A model generated the notes under the pieces. That model searched no databases and was not told the DNA's origin. It worked only from the letters and a program-made list of their open reading frames with translations. Made by a program: the position numbers and the translations under genes. From UMGS172 sp964424555 (GTDB lineage Bacteria > Bacillota > Clostridia > Oscillospirales > Acutalibacteraceae), in assembly GCA_964424555.1 (NCBI GenBank), contig CAYRIX010000018.1:1-41004 (forward strand): a stretch of DNA of 41,004 nt, in the 5' to 3' direction. Shown here piece by piece: positions 7,826 to 15,539 of this stretch (position 1 is the first letter of the stretch; every line of letters starts with the position of its first letter).

Positions 7826-9370
7826 ATGTTGTGGTACATCATTGAAGGTGTTGCCGCTGTTGTCGTTGCCGTTATAGCATTCGTGCTCGGCTCGTCACAC
7901 CGCCGCCGCACCGCAGAGGCCGCCATCGGCTCTGCAGAAGATGAAGCAAGACGCATTCTTAATGACGCCATGAAGAATGCTGAGGCTAAGAAAAAAGAAG
8001 CAATATTAGAAGCAAAAGATGAGATCATCAAATCGAGAAATGAGACCGAAAAGGAGCTCCGTGAGCGCCGTGCTGAGGTTCAGCGTCAGGAGCACAGGAT
8101 TCAACAGAAAGAGGAATCTCTTGACCGCAAGGTTGAAAATCTCGAGGTGAAGGAAAACAAGATAGCTGAGAGGGCTAAGGTCGTTGAGGAACGTCTTCAG
8201 GAGGCAGAACAGCTCAAAAAGAGCCAGTTCGATATGCTTGAGAAGATCTCGGGCTTTACCGCAGAGCAGGCCAAGGCTCAGTTACTCAGCATGCTCGACG
8301 GTGAGCTCCAGCACGAAAAAGCTCTTAAGATCTCTGAGTATGAGCAGCAGATCAAGGAGGAGTCTGACACCCGTGCTCGTGAGCTTATCTCGATGGCTAT
8401 TCAGCGCTGTGCCGCTGACCATTCGTCCGAAGCAACCGTCTCGGTCGTAGCTCTCCCCAACGATGAGATGAAGGGCCGTATCATCGGCCGTGAGGGACGT
8501 AACATACGTGCTCTCGAAACCGCTACGGGAGTCGACCTGATCATCGATGATACACCCGAGGCAATCACTGTTTCCAGCTTTGACCCCGTAAGACGTGAGA
8601 TAGCAAGAATCGCTCTTGAAAAGCTCATTGTTGACGGTCGTATCCACCCTGCCCGCATTGAGGAAACGGTCGACAAGGCACGTGCCGAGGTCGAGCGCAC
8701 CATCAAGCAAAAGGGTGAACAGGCCATGCTTGACGCAGGCGTTCACAGTATGCACCCCGAGATAGTAAAGCTTCTCGGCCGTCTGCATTTCAGAACCAGC
8801 TACGGACAGAATGTACTTAACCACTCTCTTGAGGTATGCTACCTCACAGGTCTTTTGGCTGCCGAGTTGGGCGAGGATGTTACCCTTGCAAAACGTGCAG
8901 GTCTTTTGCATGATATCGGCAAGGCTATCGACCATGAGCAGGAGGGCTCCCACATCCAGTTGGGTGTTGAGGTTGCCAAAAAGTATAAGGAAAACGATGC
9001 TATTATCCATGCTATCCACGCTCACCACGGCGATGTTGAAGCCAAGACCGTCATTGCCTGCCTTGTTCAGGCCGCCGATGCTATTTCGGCCGCACGTCCC
9101 GGTGCTCGCAGAGAGAACATCGAAAGCTACATCAAGCGTCTTGAAAAGTTGGAGGAAATCGCCAATTCCTTTAACGGTGTTGAGACCTCGTTTGCCATTC
9201 AGGCAGGCCGTGAGATCAGAGTTATGATCAGGCCCGAGGCCATCAACGATGACCAGATGGTGCTTGTTGCCCGTGATATAGTCAAGGAGATCGAAAACAA
9301 CCTTGATTACCCCGGACAGATCAAGGTTAACCTCATCCGTGAGAACCGTGTCGTTGATTACGCAAAATAA
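7826..9370 (+). CDS. rny: Ribonuclease Y
   Basis: RNase Y is the membrane-anchored endoribonuclease that starts mRNA decay in many Firmicutes. The 514-residue chain matches the family length. Domains: N-terminal membrane helix (about 3-22); long coiled coil (about 35-185); KH RNA-binding domain with GRIIGREGRN (217-226); HD phosphohydrolase domain with the metal-binding pair His362-Asp363 in LLHDIGKAIDH. AAGGAGG lies eight bases before the ATG at 7826, so an in-frame ATG 20 codons upstream is rejected. It has its own promoter and terminator and appears monocistronic. In Bacillus ymdB follows rny; here ymdB is 11 kb away. Confidence 0.97.
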   Translation: MLWYIIEGVAAVVVAVIAFVLGSSHRRRTAEAAIGSAEDEARRILNDAMKNAEAKKKEAILEAKDEIIKSRNETEKELRERRAEVQRQEHRIQQKEESLDRKVENLEVKENKIAERAKVVEERLQEAEQLKKSQFDMLEKISGFTAEQAKAQLLSMLDGELQHEKALKISEYEQQIKEESDTRARELISMAIQRCAADHSSEATVSVVALPNDEMKGRIIGREGRNIRALETATGVDLIIDDTPEAITVSSFDPVRREIARIALEKLIVDGRIHPARIEETVDKARAEVERTIKQKGEQAMLDAGVHSMHPEIVKLLGRLHFRTSYGQNVLNHSLEVCYLTGLLAAELGEDVTLAKRAGLLHDIGKAIDHEQEGSHIQLGVEVAKKYKENDAIIHAIHAHHGDVEAKTVIACLVQAADAISAARPGARRENIESYIKRLEKLEEIANSFNGVETSFAIQAGREIRVMIRPEAINDDQMVLVARDIVKEIENNLDYPGQIKVNLIRENRVVDYAK

Positions 9371-9385
9371 AATATATCCAGTTTT

Positions 9386-9419
9386 CTTCCGCAGTTTTCA
9401 AGACTGCGGAAGTTTTTTT
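9386..9419 (+). terminator. Terminator of rny
   Basis: CTTCCGCAGT pairs with ACTGCGGAAG around a TTTCAAG-type loop, followed by seven T. Confidence 0.92.
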
Positions 9420-9426
9420 ATTGCAC

Positions 9427-9455
9427 TTGTAAAGTGGTATCCTGTATGATATAAT
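9427..9455 (+). promoter_or_regulatory. Sigma-A promoter of the RyR/TIR cassette
   Basis: TTGTAA (9427-9432), 17 bases, TATAAT (9450-9455), lying directly after the rny terminator. The -35 sits in CACTTGTAAAGT, a 12-mer found again at the LUD promoter (14793-14804). Confidence 0.8.
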
Positions 9456-9509
9456 TTTTAAAAAGACTTCTTGCAGCGCACATTTTTCACTGCAACGAGG
9501 AGGAATAAA

Positions 9510-11369
9510 ATGTTAAACTATATATTCCCTTTTATCGGCCTTTGTATTATGGCCTTGGCGGTGTATTTCGCCGTAAAAAACCGTCACAGCACAAGTCGGT
9601 TTATCACCTTTCTTACCTTAGGTATATTCTTCTCGACGGTATTTATGGTACTGCCGACCGATTGGAAAAAGGATGCTTTCTCTGAACCGTCCTACGCAAT
9701 AGTTTCCTCGATCCTTTACGGACTGAAGACCCTCGGAGGACGTCAGGATGTCGCACAGATAGAGTCCTTGGCTTTACCGTTTGTGCTTAAAACAATCTAT
9801 ATTGCGATAAATTATATATCGTTTGTCTTAGCACCCATTATGGCATCAAGCTTGATAATTTCTTTCTTCGGCGATGCAGGCGAGCGTATGCAGTACTCAG
9901 CTCGCTTCTCCGAAAACTGTCATATATTCTCAGAGCTTAATGAAAATTCATTGACATTGGCGCAAGGTATCAAGAGCTCACACAAAAAAGACACAGTGGT
10001 TTTCTGCAACACTAAAAAAGCAGACGAAAAGCTTGCCGAAAAAGCTAAGAAATTGGGTGCTGTGTTGCTGTACCGTCCATGTGAGGCTATGAAGACCGAC
10101 ATCAGGCACAAAAACTACAGCTTCTACCTCATTTCCGACAGCGAAGATAAAAATATCAACCAATGTATCGCAGTTATCAAAAAGCACCGTGAGGACGACC
10201 GCCACCGTATTACGGTCTATGCCTTTGCTCAGGATGAAACCAATATGAACACGGTAGAAATGATGGACTGCGGCAATGTTGAGATTCGTTTTGTGGATGA
10301 GATCGTACTGTTCTGCAATCATCTTATTGATAAGCATCCGCTTTACGAAACTGCAAGGGTGTTGCCCGACGGAACAAAGCTTATCTCGGTAACCCTTATC
10401 GGTGCAGGCAGAACAGGAATACAAATGCTAAAGACCGCCGTGTGGTACGGACAACTCATTGGACATCGATTAAAAATAAGGGTTTTTGACAACAAGGCGG
10501 ACGAAATAAAAAACGAGTTTTTTGGTGCTTGTCCCGAGCTTGATTCGGAGAAGTACGACATAGATTTTATCGAAACCGATGTCAACCATTCAGGCTTTAA
10601 AAACAGTATTATCGAGCATGCGGCTGATACTACCTATGCCGTCATCGCAATGGGCGATGACAAGCTGAATATTGCCGCAGCCGACAAGCTACAGGGTATT
10701 TTAAGGCACATAAATCGCTTTGAAAAGACCGCTCCCATTTTTGCACGTGTACGGTCGTCTATGATGGCTGAAAATCTTACAAGCAACCAATATCTGGCCG
10801 ACCGTAATATTGAACTCTTCGGCAGTATTGATATGATATATTCCGAAAAGACGCTGCTCAACACCGAGCTTGAAAAGCTGGCCTTAGCGGTCCATCTTTG
10901 TTATTACTCCGTTTTAGATAAGAATATCTCTGACATCAAGTATACTACCGCTTTAAAAAGGTTTACAGCCTCGGTATATAACCGCCGTGCATCATTAGCA
11001 AGTGCCCTTCACATCAAGCCAAAGCTTTATATGGCACAAATTATGAGAGAGAAAGACCTCAGCGATGCTGAGATAGCCGAAGAGTTGGCCAAAAACGAGC
11101 ATCTCAGGTGGATGGCATTTACCAGAAGCATCGGCTTTTCGTCACCGACATTTGAGGATATGGCGTTGTATGTTCCGCAAACAGAGCGTGATATCGATAA
11201 AATGGCCAAGCTGCATAGCTGTCTCAGGGATTGGGATGAGCTTGATCGGATGTCCGAAGAATTTGACCGGATTCTGGGCAACGAGAAAGGCACTACCAAT
11301 TTCAAAAATACAGACCGCATAATTGTCAAAAACCTTGAAAAGATCATAGCTAAAGCCAAAACGCTTTAA
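9510..11369 (+). CDS. Membrane protein with TrkA-N-like domains and C-terminal RyR-like domain
   Basis: The 619-residue protein starts at the ATG preceded by GAGGAGG. Three membrane segments are visible (about 2-22, 32-49, 91-119). A first Rossmann-like half (about 135-270) resembles an RCK/TrkA-N domain with a worn nucleotide loop (FSELNENS). A second half (about 290-430) has an intact GAGRTG dinucleotide-binding loop (298-303) and a following acidic FDNK strand. The C-terminal part (about 500-600) resembles a RyR repeat: EHLRWMAFTRSIGF (from 530) and LHSCLRDWDEL. The build suggests a membrane effector or channel regulated by a nucleotide. It begins a three-gene operon with a stand-alone RyR protein and a TIR protein. 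Domain calls are by eye; no single function is proven. Confidence 0.75.
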   Translation: MLNYIFPFIGLCIMALAVYFAVKNRHSTSRFITFLTLGIFFSTVFMVLPTDWKKDAFSEPSYAIVSSILYGLKTLGGRQDVAQIESLALPFVLKTIYIAINYISFVLAPIMASSLIISFFGDAGERMQYSARFSENCHIFSELNENSLTLAQGIKSSHKKDTVVFCNTKKADEKLAEKAKKLGAVLLYRPCEAMKTDIRHKNYSFYLISDSEDKNINQCIAVIKKHREDDRHRITVYAFAQDETNMNTVEMMDCGNVEIRFVDEIVLFCNHLIDKHPLYETARVLPDGTKLISVTLIGAGRTGIQMLKTAVWYGQLIGHRLKIRVFDNKADEIKNEFFGACPELDSEKYDIDFIETDVNHSGFKNSIIEHAADTTYAVIAMGDDKLNIAAADKLQGILRHINRFEKTAPIFARVRSSMMAENLTSNQYLADRNIELFGSIDMIYSEKTLLNTELEKLALAVHLCYYSVLDKNISDIKYTTALKRFTASVYNRRASLASALHIKPKLYMAQIMREKDLSDAEIAEELAKNEHLRWMAFTRSIGFSSPTFEDMALYVPQTERDIDKMAKLHSCLRDWDELDRMSEEFDRILGNEKGTTNFKNTDRIIVKNLEKIIAKAKTL

Positions 11370-11379
11370 GGAGAACGTT

Positions 11380-11658
11380 ATGTACACACCCCACCCTATC
11401 AATACCGACAATGTGAGCTTGTCCGACGACCTTTTGGAGCTGACCGAAAAAATTGCTGAGAATGTCCACGAGGTCTGGGCGCTCAACCGCATAAAGGAAG
11501 GCTGGACCTTGGGCGAAAAGCGTGACGACAAACTAAAGAAAACTCCATGCCTTGTCCCCTATTCCGAGCTTTCGGAGACAGAAAAGAACTATGATCGCAA
11601 TACAGCAATGGAGACGCTAAAGCTCATCATCAGTTTAGGATATAATATTTCAAAATAA
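11380..11658 (+). CDS. Stand-alone RyR-domain protein
   Basis: The whole 92-residue protein is one RyR domain (PF02026 type), named from the repeats of the animal ryanodine receptor. Recognisable text: ENVHEVWALNRIKEGW (about 27-42), LVPYSELSETEKNYDRNT (about 57-74) and the closing LKLIISLGY. The two repeats of the animal receptor's RY1&2 domain are reported to bind ATP, so a nucleotide ligand is plausible here, but the ligand of bacterial versions is not known to me. An AAGGAG lies before the ATG and the gene begins 10 bases after the membrane protein stop and ends 12 bases before the TIR gene start, so the three are co-transcribed. Confidence 0.85.
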   Translation: MYTPHPINTDNVSLSDDLLELTEKIAENVHEVWALNRIKEGWTLGEKRDDKLKKTPCLVPYSELSETEKNYDRNTAMETLKLIISLGYNISK

Positions 11659-11670
11659 GGAGTGCTTTGT

Positions 11671-12672
11671 ATGACCAACGCACACGAAGTCGAAAGCTAT
11701 GATGTATTTATAAGCTACCGACATTCATCATCGGGCTTTTATATGGCAAGACTGATATATGACCGACTGATATATAACGGTTACACCGTGTTTATGGACA
11801 AGGATATGGGAACCTGCGATTTCGATACGGAGATCGAGACCGCCATCGCCAAAAGCCGTAACTTTATCGTAGTTATCTTTCCCGGAGACCTGAACAACTG
11901 CTCAAATGATGATGATTGGCTCAAAAGAGAATCCGAATGTGCTCTAAAAAAGCCTGATATAACCATTATACCTGTATTGTGTGACGGATTTCCCACGAAA
12001 GACGATAAGAAAACCGAATTCCCTGACTGCTTTAAGGTTATATTGTCATCCAAAAACGGTATTACTCCACGCAAGGACTATACGCTTGATCAGGACCTTG
12101 ACGAGCTTTGCGATATAAGACTCAAAAATGTTTCACCCATCAAGCCGCTTATCAACACCAAGGACTTTTTCCGCAAAAATCTGAACCCTGCTCCCAATCT
12201 TCAGATAGTCGGTGTTGACCTTGCTTTTCACGGTGGAGGTGCATTTCTCACCGAAACTCGGGACAAGGCTATTCTTGATGAACTTGTGGAACGAAAAATA
12301 CCGACCAGAGTATTGATAAACGACCCCAAGATTGCCAAGGAGTTTACAGAGCATATGCGAAGCCCCGGTGCATCTATCGGCCCTTCTCCGTTTAAGACCG
12401 TTGCAGCCACTTGGAAGAGGTTTGCTAAGGAACATCACGATGTCCTGCAGGTACACGTATGTAAAGCGCCGCTGCTGCACGTTCACCACGCAGTTCGCTA
12501 CCACAACACGCTGACTCAAAAGCCCTACGGCCGACAGCACATCAAGTATTACGCTCACGGTAACTATAACCTCAATAATGCCTTTGAGCACGAGCTTAGC
12601 AGCTACTCAAAATACTACGACCTTTACACCGAAGAATTTGAGTATCTTTGGGGTATCAGCAAGCCAATATAA
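11671..12672 (+). CDS. TIR-domain protein with uncharacterised C-terminal domain
   Basis: Residues 8-150 of 333 form a TIR domain: YDVFISYRHS (10-19), a YTVFMDKDMG loop (38-47), DFDTEIETAIAKS (50-62) and W83-LKR-E87, where Glu87 fits the catalytic glutamate of NAD-cleaving TIRs. Bacterial TIR proteins in defence either destroy NAD or make cyclic ADP-ribose-type signals. The C-terminal half (about 175-333) holds QIVGVDLAFHGGG, an IPTRVLINDP strand and a His/Tyr-rich end; it is vaguely like DUF5919 or a phospholipase-D fold without HKD motifs, which is uncertain. The ATG at 11671 follows AAGGAG by eight bases; a GTG three codons upstream is less likely. Last gene of the RyR/TIR cassette. Confidence 0.85.
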   Translation: MTNAHEVESYDVFISYRHSSSGFYMARLIYDRLIYNGYTVFMDKDMGTCDFDTEIETAIAKSRNFIVVIFPGDLNNCSNDDDWLKRESECALKKPDITIIPVLCDGFPTKDDKKTEFPDCFKVILSSKNGITPRKDYTLDQDLDELCDIRLKNVSPIKPLINTKDFFRKNLNPAPNLQIVGVDLAFHGGGAFLTETRDKAILDELVERKIPTRVLINDPKIAKEFTEHMRSPGASIGPSPFKTVAATWKRFAKEHHDVLQVHVCKAPLLHVHHAVRYHNTLTQKPYGRQHIKYYAHGNYNLNNAFEHELSSYSKYYDLYTEEFEYLWGISKPI

Positions 12673-12676
12673 AAAC

Positions 12677-12710
12677 AATGCCAAAAGTCGTTACAGACCT
12701 TTGGCATTTT
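12677..12710. terminator. Bidirectional terminator between TIR gene and PPP phosphatase gene
   Basis: AATGCCAAA pairs with TTTGGCATT around a 14-base loop region, with T-rich sequence after it on both strands (TTTATTTTATA on plus, GTTTTTATA on minus), between convergent genes. Confidence 0.85.
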
Positions 12711-12713
12711 ATT

Positions 12714-13451
12714 TTATATCAATTCATCTTCAACAACCCAAACATTCACCCTACCCGTGGTGTAGGTTCCGGCATCCAAAACGGTCACACCGTTACCGTA
12801 AAATATATCCGGAGTCTGCTCGGTAATTTTAGGGTCATACTTTTTTGCATAAAATGACGGTACATGGCCGCAGACAATAGTCTTATCCTTTAATCGATTG
12901 CAGTGCTCATACATCTCATGCCACTTGGTCCAACGGGCCCTCTTCCACTCATCGGGCGAAGCGTTGCGCCAATCCTCCCGAATCAAAGACCCGTCATTGG
13001 TTGCAACCGTCGGCAGCCAGCCGTGGGTGAATACAAAATGCTCGGTCTCAAAATAGTCCTTTCCCTCCAAAATAAAATCGGTCACACGGTCCAGCATCCG
13101 TGTATGACCCGAGTAGTCGACCGTGTTACTAAGGGTATCAAGGGCATATTTTCCGAAAAACTCAACTATTGTTTCAACCGTACCGTTAAGATAGTTATGC
13201 TCTTTGAATTTTCCTGTGTTGAAGATATCAAGCAGCATATCCTCATGATTACCCCGAAGCAGTAACTTGTTGTCGATAACATCAAGGTATTTAAGCGTCA
13301 TAAGGTTTTCCGATCCACGGTCAAAATAATCACCGCAACAGACAAGCAGATGACGGTCGTTATAACGGTCAAAGCCGGCCTCTTTAAGAGCGTTTTTCAA
13401 TAGTGTGCCATGACCGTGAATATCCGACACGACAAATAACTTCTTTTTCAT
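12714..13451 (-). CDS. PPP-family metallophosphatase
   Basis: The 245-residue cytoplasmic protein carries the full calcineurin-like/PPP motif set: D10-I-H12-G, G40-D41-YF-D44-R45-G, R66-GNHE70, then THGW (about 157-160) and GHVP near the C-terminus, all metal or phosphate ligands. Relatives include lambda-type protein phosphatases, diadenosine tetraphosphate hydrolase and the phosphatase part of bacterial RNA-repair Pnkp; the substrate here is unknown. It starts five bases after the unknown gene and is the third gene of a minus-strand operon with a HAD phosphatase. Confidence 0.85.
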   Translation of the reverse strand: MKKKLFVVSDIHGHGTLLKNALKEAGFDRYNDRHLLVCCGDYFDRGSENLMTLKYLDVIDNKLLLRGNHEDMLLDIFNTGKFKEHNYLNGTVETIVEFFGKYALDTLSNTVDYSGHTRMLDRVTDFILEGKDYFETEHFVFTHGWLPTVATNDGSLIREDWRNASPDEWKRARWTKWHEMYEHCNRLKDKTIVCGHVPSFYAKKYDPKITEQTPDIFYGNGVTVLDAGTYTTGRVNVWVVEDELI

Positions 13452-13456
13452 GTCGG

Positions 13457-14281
13457 TTACCTGTCCTTTGGAAGATCTATCAAATTACCAAGCTCCGACA
13501 ACAGTACCGCCGCATTAAAGAATCTCATCAATGCTATGTATAAATTCTCGGCTGAATCGGTAATAAAAATGTCTTTTCCGTCAAACCCGACCCCAAACCG
13601 CTGACAGTAACGGTTTATCTCGTCGGCATATTTGCCGATATCGTCGTGATCCCAATAAAAAGACTCAAATATCTCTCCCTCGATATTACCTTTAAGAAAA
13701 TCGGTGATCCTCACCGTCAAATCGTTCAGCTCAACCTTATACGACGTAAAGGTCGAAAATGTGGAGTAAAACATCGCAAGACTGAATCGGTATGAGCCGT
13801 CATCATTCAGTCGACACAAGATGCCTTCATCGATGATTTTAAGCAGTTCATCCGAATTGAGCTTTTCTCGGCTTTCGACTGACGGCAGAATTATATCGGA
13901 GTCATAGCGCAATCCGTCCTCATCCAAGTTATCGCAGTAAAGGTCGGCGTTGGCAACAAACACCAAAATCTGAAGATAGTGGAAAAAGGTATGCACCTGA
14001 CAAAACGCACCGACAGTTTCTTCACCGTCAAAGGACACATTCGCTCCGACCTTTTTGACCGTTCTCTCAAGTTCTTGAGTATCGTTAATACGCTTTTTGA
14101 GTTGATTTAACGCACCGCCGTTATCGTGAACATAAAATACCCTTCCCGAATAGTAAAAGGTCAAGCTCAGGTCGTCACCCGTTGCGGCAAAGAATTTGGG
14201 CACACACACGTTGACCGAGTATTCGGTCGCCTCAACGGTTATGGAATGTAACAGTGTTTCTTTAACTAAATTTTCGCTCAT
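13457..14281 (-). CDS. Uncharacterised protein in HAD/PPP phosphatase operon
   Basis: I do not recognise this 274-residue protein with certainty. It has no membrane segment or signal peptide and is acidic. The segment FYVHDNGGALNQLKKRI (about 49-65) and the late GVGFDGKDIFIT followed by a helix with ALMRFFNAAVLLSEL recall proteins with DUF1828/DUF1829-type domains, but this is weak. Its start overlaps the HAD gene stop by four bases (ATGA), and it ends five bases before the PPP phosphatase gene, so its role is tied to those two enzymes. Confidence 0.7.
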   Translation of the reverse strand: MSENLVKETLLHSITVEATEYSVNVCVPKFFAATGDDLSLTFYYSGRVFYVHDNGGALNQLKKRINDTQELERTVKKVGANVSFDGEETVGAFCQVHTFFHYLQILVFVANADLYCDNLDEDGLRYDSDIILPSVESREKLNSDELLKIIDEGILCRLNDDGSYRFSLAMFYSTFSTFTSYKVELNDLTVRITDFLKGNIEGEIFESFYWDHDDIGKYADEINRYCQRFGVGFDGKDIFITDSAENLYIALMRFFNAAVLLSELGNLIDLPKDR

Positions 14282-14742
14282 TTCGCACCTCCCGAAAGAA
14301 TATCCAAAGCCTGCTTTACGTTTTCTTCTTGTAGGCCTTTACGGCCGTTATATGTCTTTACAAAATGGTTCAAAAGAAATTCATCCTCTAAAATCAGGTC
14401 GTCGATAACGACAAAATTTTCAGTCTCACCGTGTTCATAGAGCCACTTTTTTATTTGCTCCTCTCTCGGCAATCTTTCCTCGGTCGTTTTCCCTATGATA
14501 CCGATACCGTATTGCGAAAATATCTCATTTATCTGACTGCCTATCTCGTCACATTTGGTCGTATCATTAGACCAATGCTCACGCCAGGAGGTCGACAACA
14601 CCACCTTGGCACCTGTTTTATCGGTTATTTCTTTCAACAGCACCATTCTCTCGGGGTCGATAATAAGCCCGAAACCACTGTGAAGCCGTACATATTTTTC
14701 GTAATTGAGCACACCGTCAAAATCAAGAAAAATAACCTTCAT
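14278..14742 (-). CDS. HAD-family phosphatase of the RNA-repair-associated (HAD_SAK) type
   Basis: The 154-residue protein has HAD motif I FLDFDGVL (nucleophile Asp7, acid/base Asp9), motif II VVLSTSWRE, and the late VVIDD with the metal-binding aspartates. The text STSWR and the small size fit the group named for 'Swiss army knife' RNA-repair proteins; polynucleotide phosphatase activity is a family-based guess. I chose the ATG at 14742 (GGGAG five bases before); an upstream GTG at 14754 is possible. First gene of a three-gene minus operon, served by a promoter at 14773-14801. Confidence 0.82.
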   Translation of the reverse strand: MKVIFLDFDGVLNYEKYVRLHSGFGLIIDPERMVLLKEITDKTGAKVVLSTSWREHWSNDTTKCDEIGSQINEIFSQYGIGIIGKTTEERLPREEQIKKWLYEHGETENFVVIDDLILEDEFLLNHFVKTYNGRKGLQEENVKQALDILSGGAK

Positions 14743-14772
14743 TGTCTCTCCCACTTTTTTTGAGTTTTAATT

Positions 14773-14801
14773 ATTGTATCACACTCAAGCTCACTTGTAA
14801 A
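14773..14801 (-). promoter_or_regulatory. Sigma-A promoter of the HAD/PPP operon
   Basis: On the minus strand TTTACA (14801-14796), 17 bases, TACAAT (14778-14773). Its -35 box occupies the same bases as the -35 box of the divergent LUD promoter. Confidence 0.7.
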
Positions 14802-14823
14802 GTCAGGTGTTGTGTGGTATAAT
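14795..14823 (+). promoter_or_regulatory. Sigma-A promoter of the LUD gene
   Basis: TTGTAA (14795-14800), 17 bases, TATAAT (14818-14823), 30 bases before the start codon. Confidence 0.8.
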
Positions 14824-14853
14824 TAAGAAAATCAAACAACACAGGTGATCACA

Positions 14854-15501
14854 ATGACTGAACAGATAAAATCGACAATGGAAAACCTCAGCAAAAACCG
14901 TATGGAAAGCTTTTTTGCCGAAACGAAAGAGGATGCACTCAAAACCGCACTTTCACTTATCGGTGACGGTGACACTGTTTCGGTCGGCGGCTCGGTAACA
15001 TTGGGCGAAATAGGTCTTTTAGAAGCACTCAAATGCGGAAAGTACAATTATCTTGATCGCTATGCCGCAAGCAACCCTCAGGAAATGCACGAGGTCTTCC
15101 GCAAAAGCTTTTTTGCCGACGCTTATTTCACCTCGTCCAACGCCGTGACCGAGCAGGGCGAGCTTTTCAACTGTGACGGCAACGCCAACCGTGTGGCGGC
15201 CATGATGTACGGTCCAAAAAAGGTCATTGTCATCGTTGGCAAGAACAAGATAGTCAGGGACCTTGACGAGGCACTTGTAAGGCTTAAAACCGTAGCCGCA
15301 CCGCTTAACGCAAAACGCCTTAATAAGGAGACCTATTGCGCTAAGACCGGTCGTTGCGTGACCATGGACAACGGCAAGGGAAAAGATATGACCTGCGGTT
15401 GCCGTTCAAAGGACCGCATCTGCCGCAACTACACCGTAATGGGCGAACACCTCCCCGACCGTGTCAAGATTATTATAGTAAACGAAAATTTGGGATATTA
15501 A
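14854..15501 (+). CDS. LUD-domain protein (lactate utilisation LutC/YkgG type)
   Basis: The 215-residue protein matches the LUD family: N-terminal helices, then VSVGGSVTLGEIG (about 44-56), NAVTEQGEL (about 98-106) and NGNANRVAAM-like text, with KVIVIVGKNKI (about 123-133). Relatives act in lactate oxidation with LutA/LutB, but those partners are not nearby, so the role here is open. The C-terminus is cysteine-rich (YCAKTGRC, MTCGC, RICRNY), suggesting a metal or iron-sulfur site, as in some stand-alone members. The ATG at 14854 is used; a GTG three codons earlier is in frame. Confidence 0.85.
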   Translation: MTEQIKSTMENLSKNRMESFFAETKEDALKTALSLIGDGDTVSVGGSVTLGEIGLLEALKCGKYNYLDRYAASNPQEMHEVFRKSFFADAYFTSSNAVTEQGELFNCDGNANRVAAMMYGPKKVIVIVGKNKIVRDLDEALVRLKTVAAPLNAKRLNKETYCAKTGRCVTMDNGKGKDMTCGCRSKDRICRNYTVMGEHLPDRVKIIIVNENLGY

Positions 15502-15509
15502 GAATAAAC

Positions 15510-15535
15510 CCGACTGTCAAAAGACAGTCGGATTT
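15510..15535. terminator. Terminator between LUD gene and hydrolase gene
   Basis: CCGACTGTC pairs with GACAGTCGG around AAAA, followed on the plus strand by ATTTTCATTT. It lies between convergent genes. Confidence 0.8.
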
Positions 15536-15539
15536 TCAT

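Noticed and set aside
8282..9028. 248-codon minus-strand open frame within rny
   Set aside because: It is an antisense shadow of the KH/HD coding region of RNase Y.
9471..9509. Longer start for the membrane RyR protein
   Set aside because: The ATG at 9510 has GAGGAGG just before it; the upstream extension has no ribosome site and lies about where transcription should begin.
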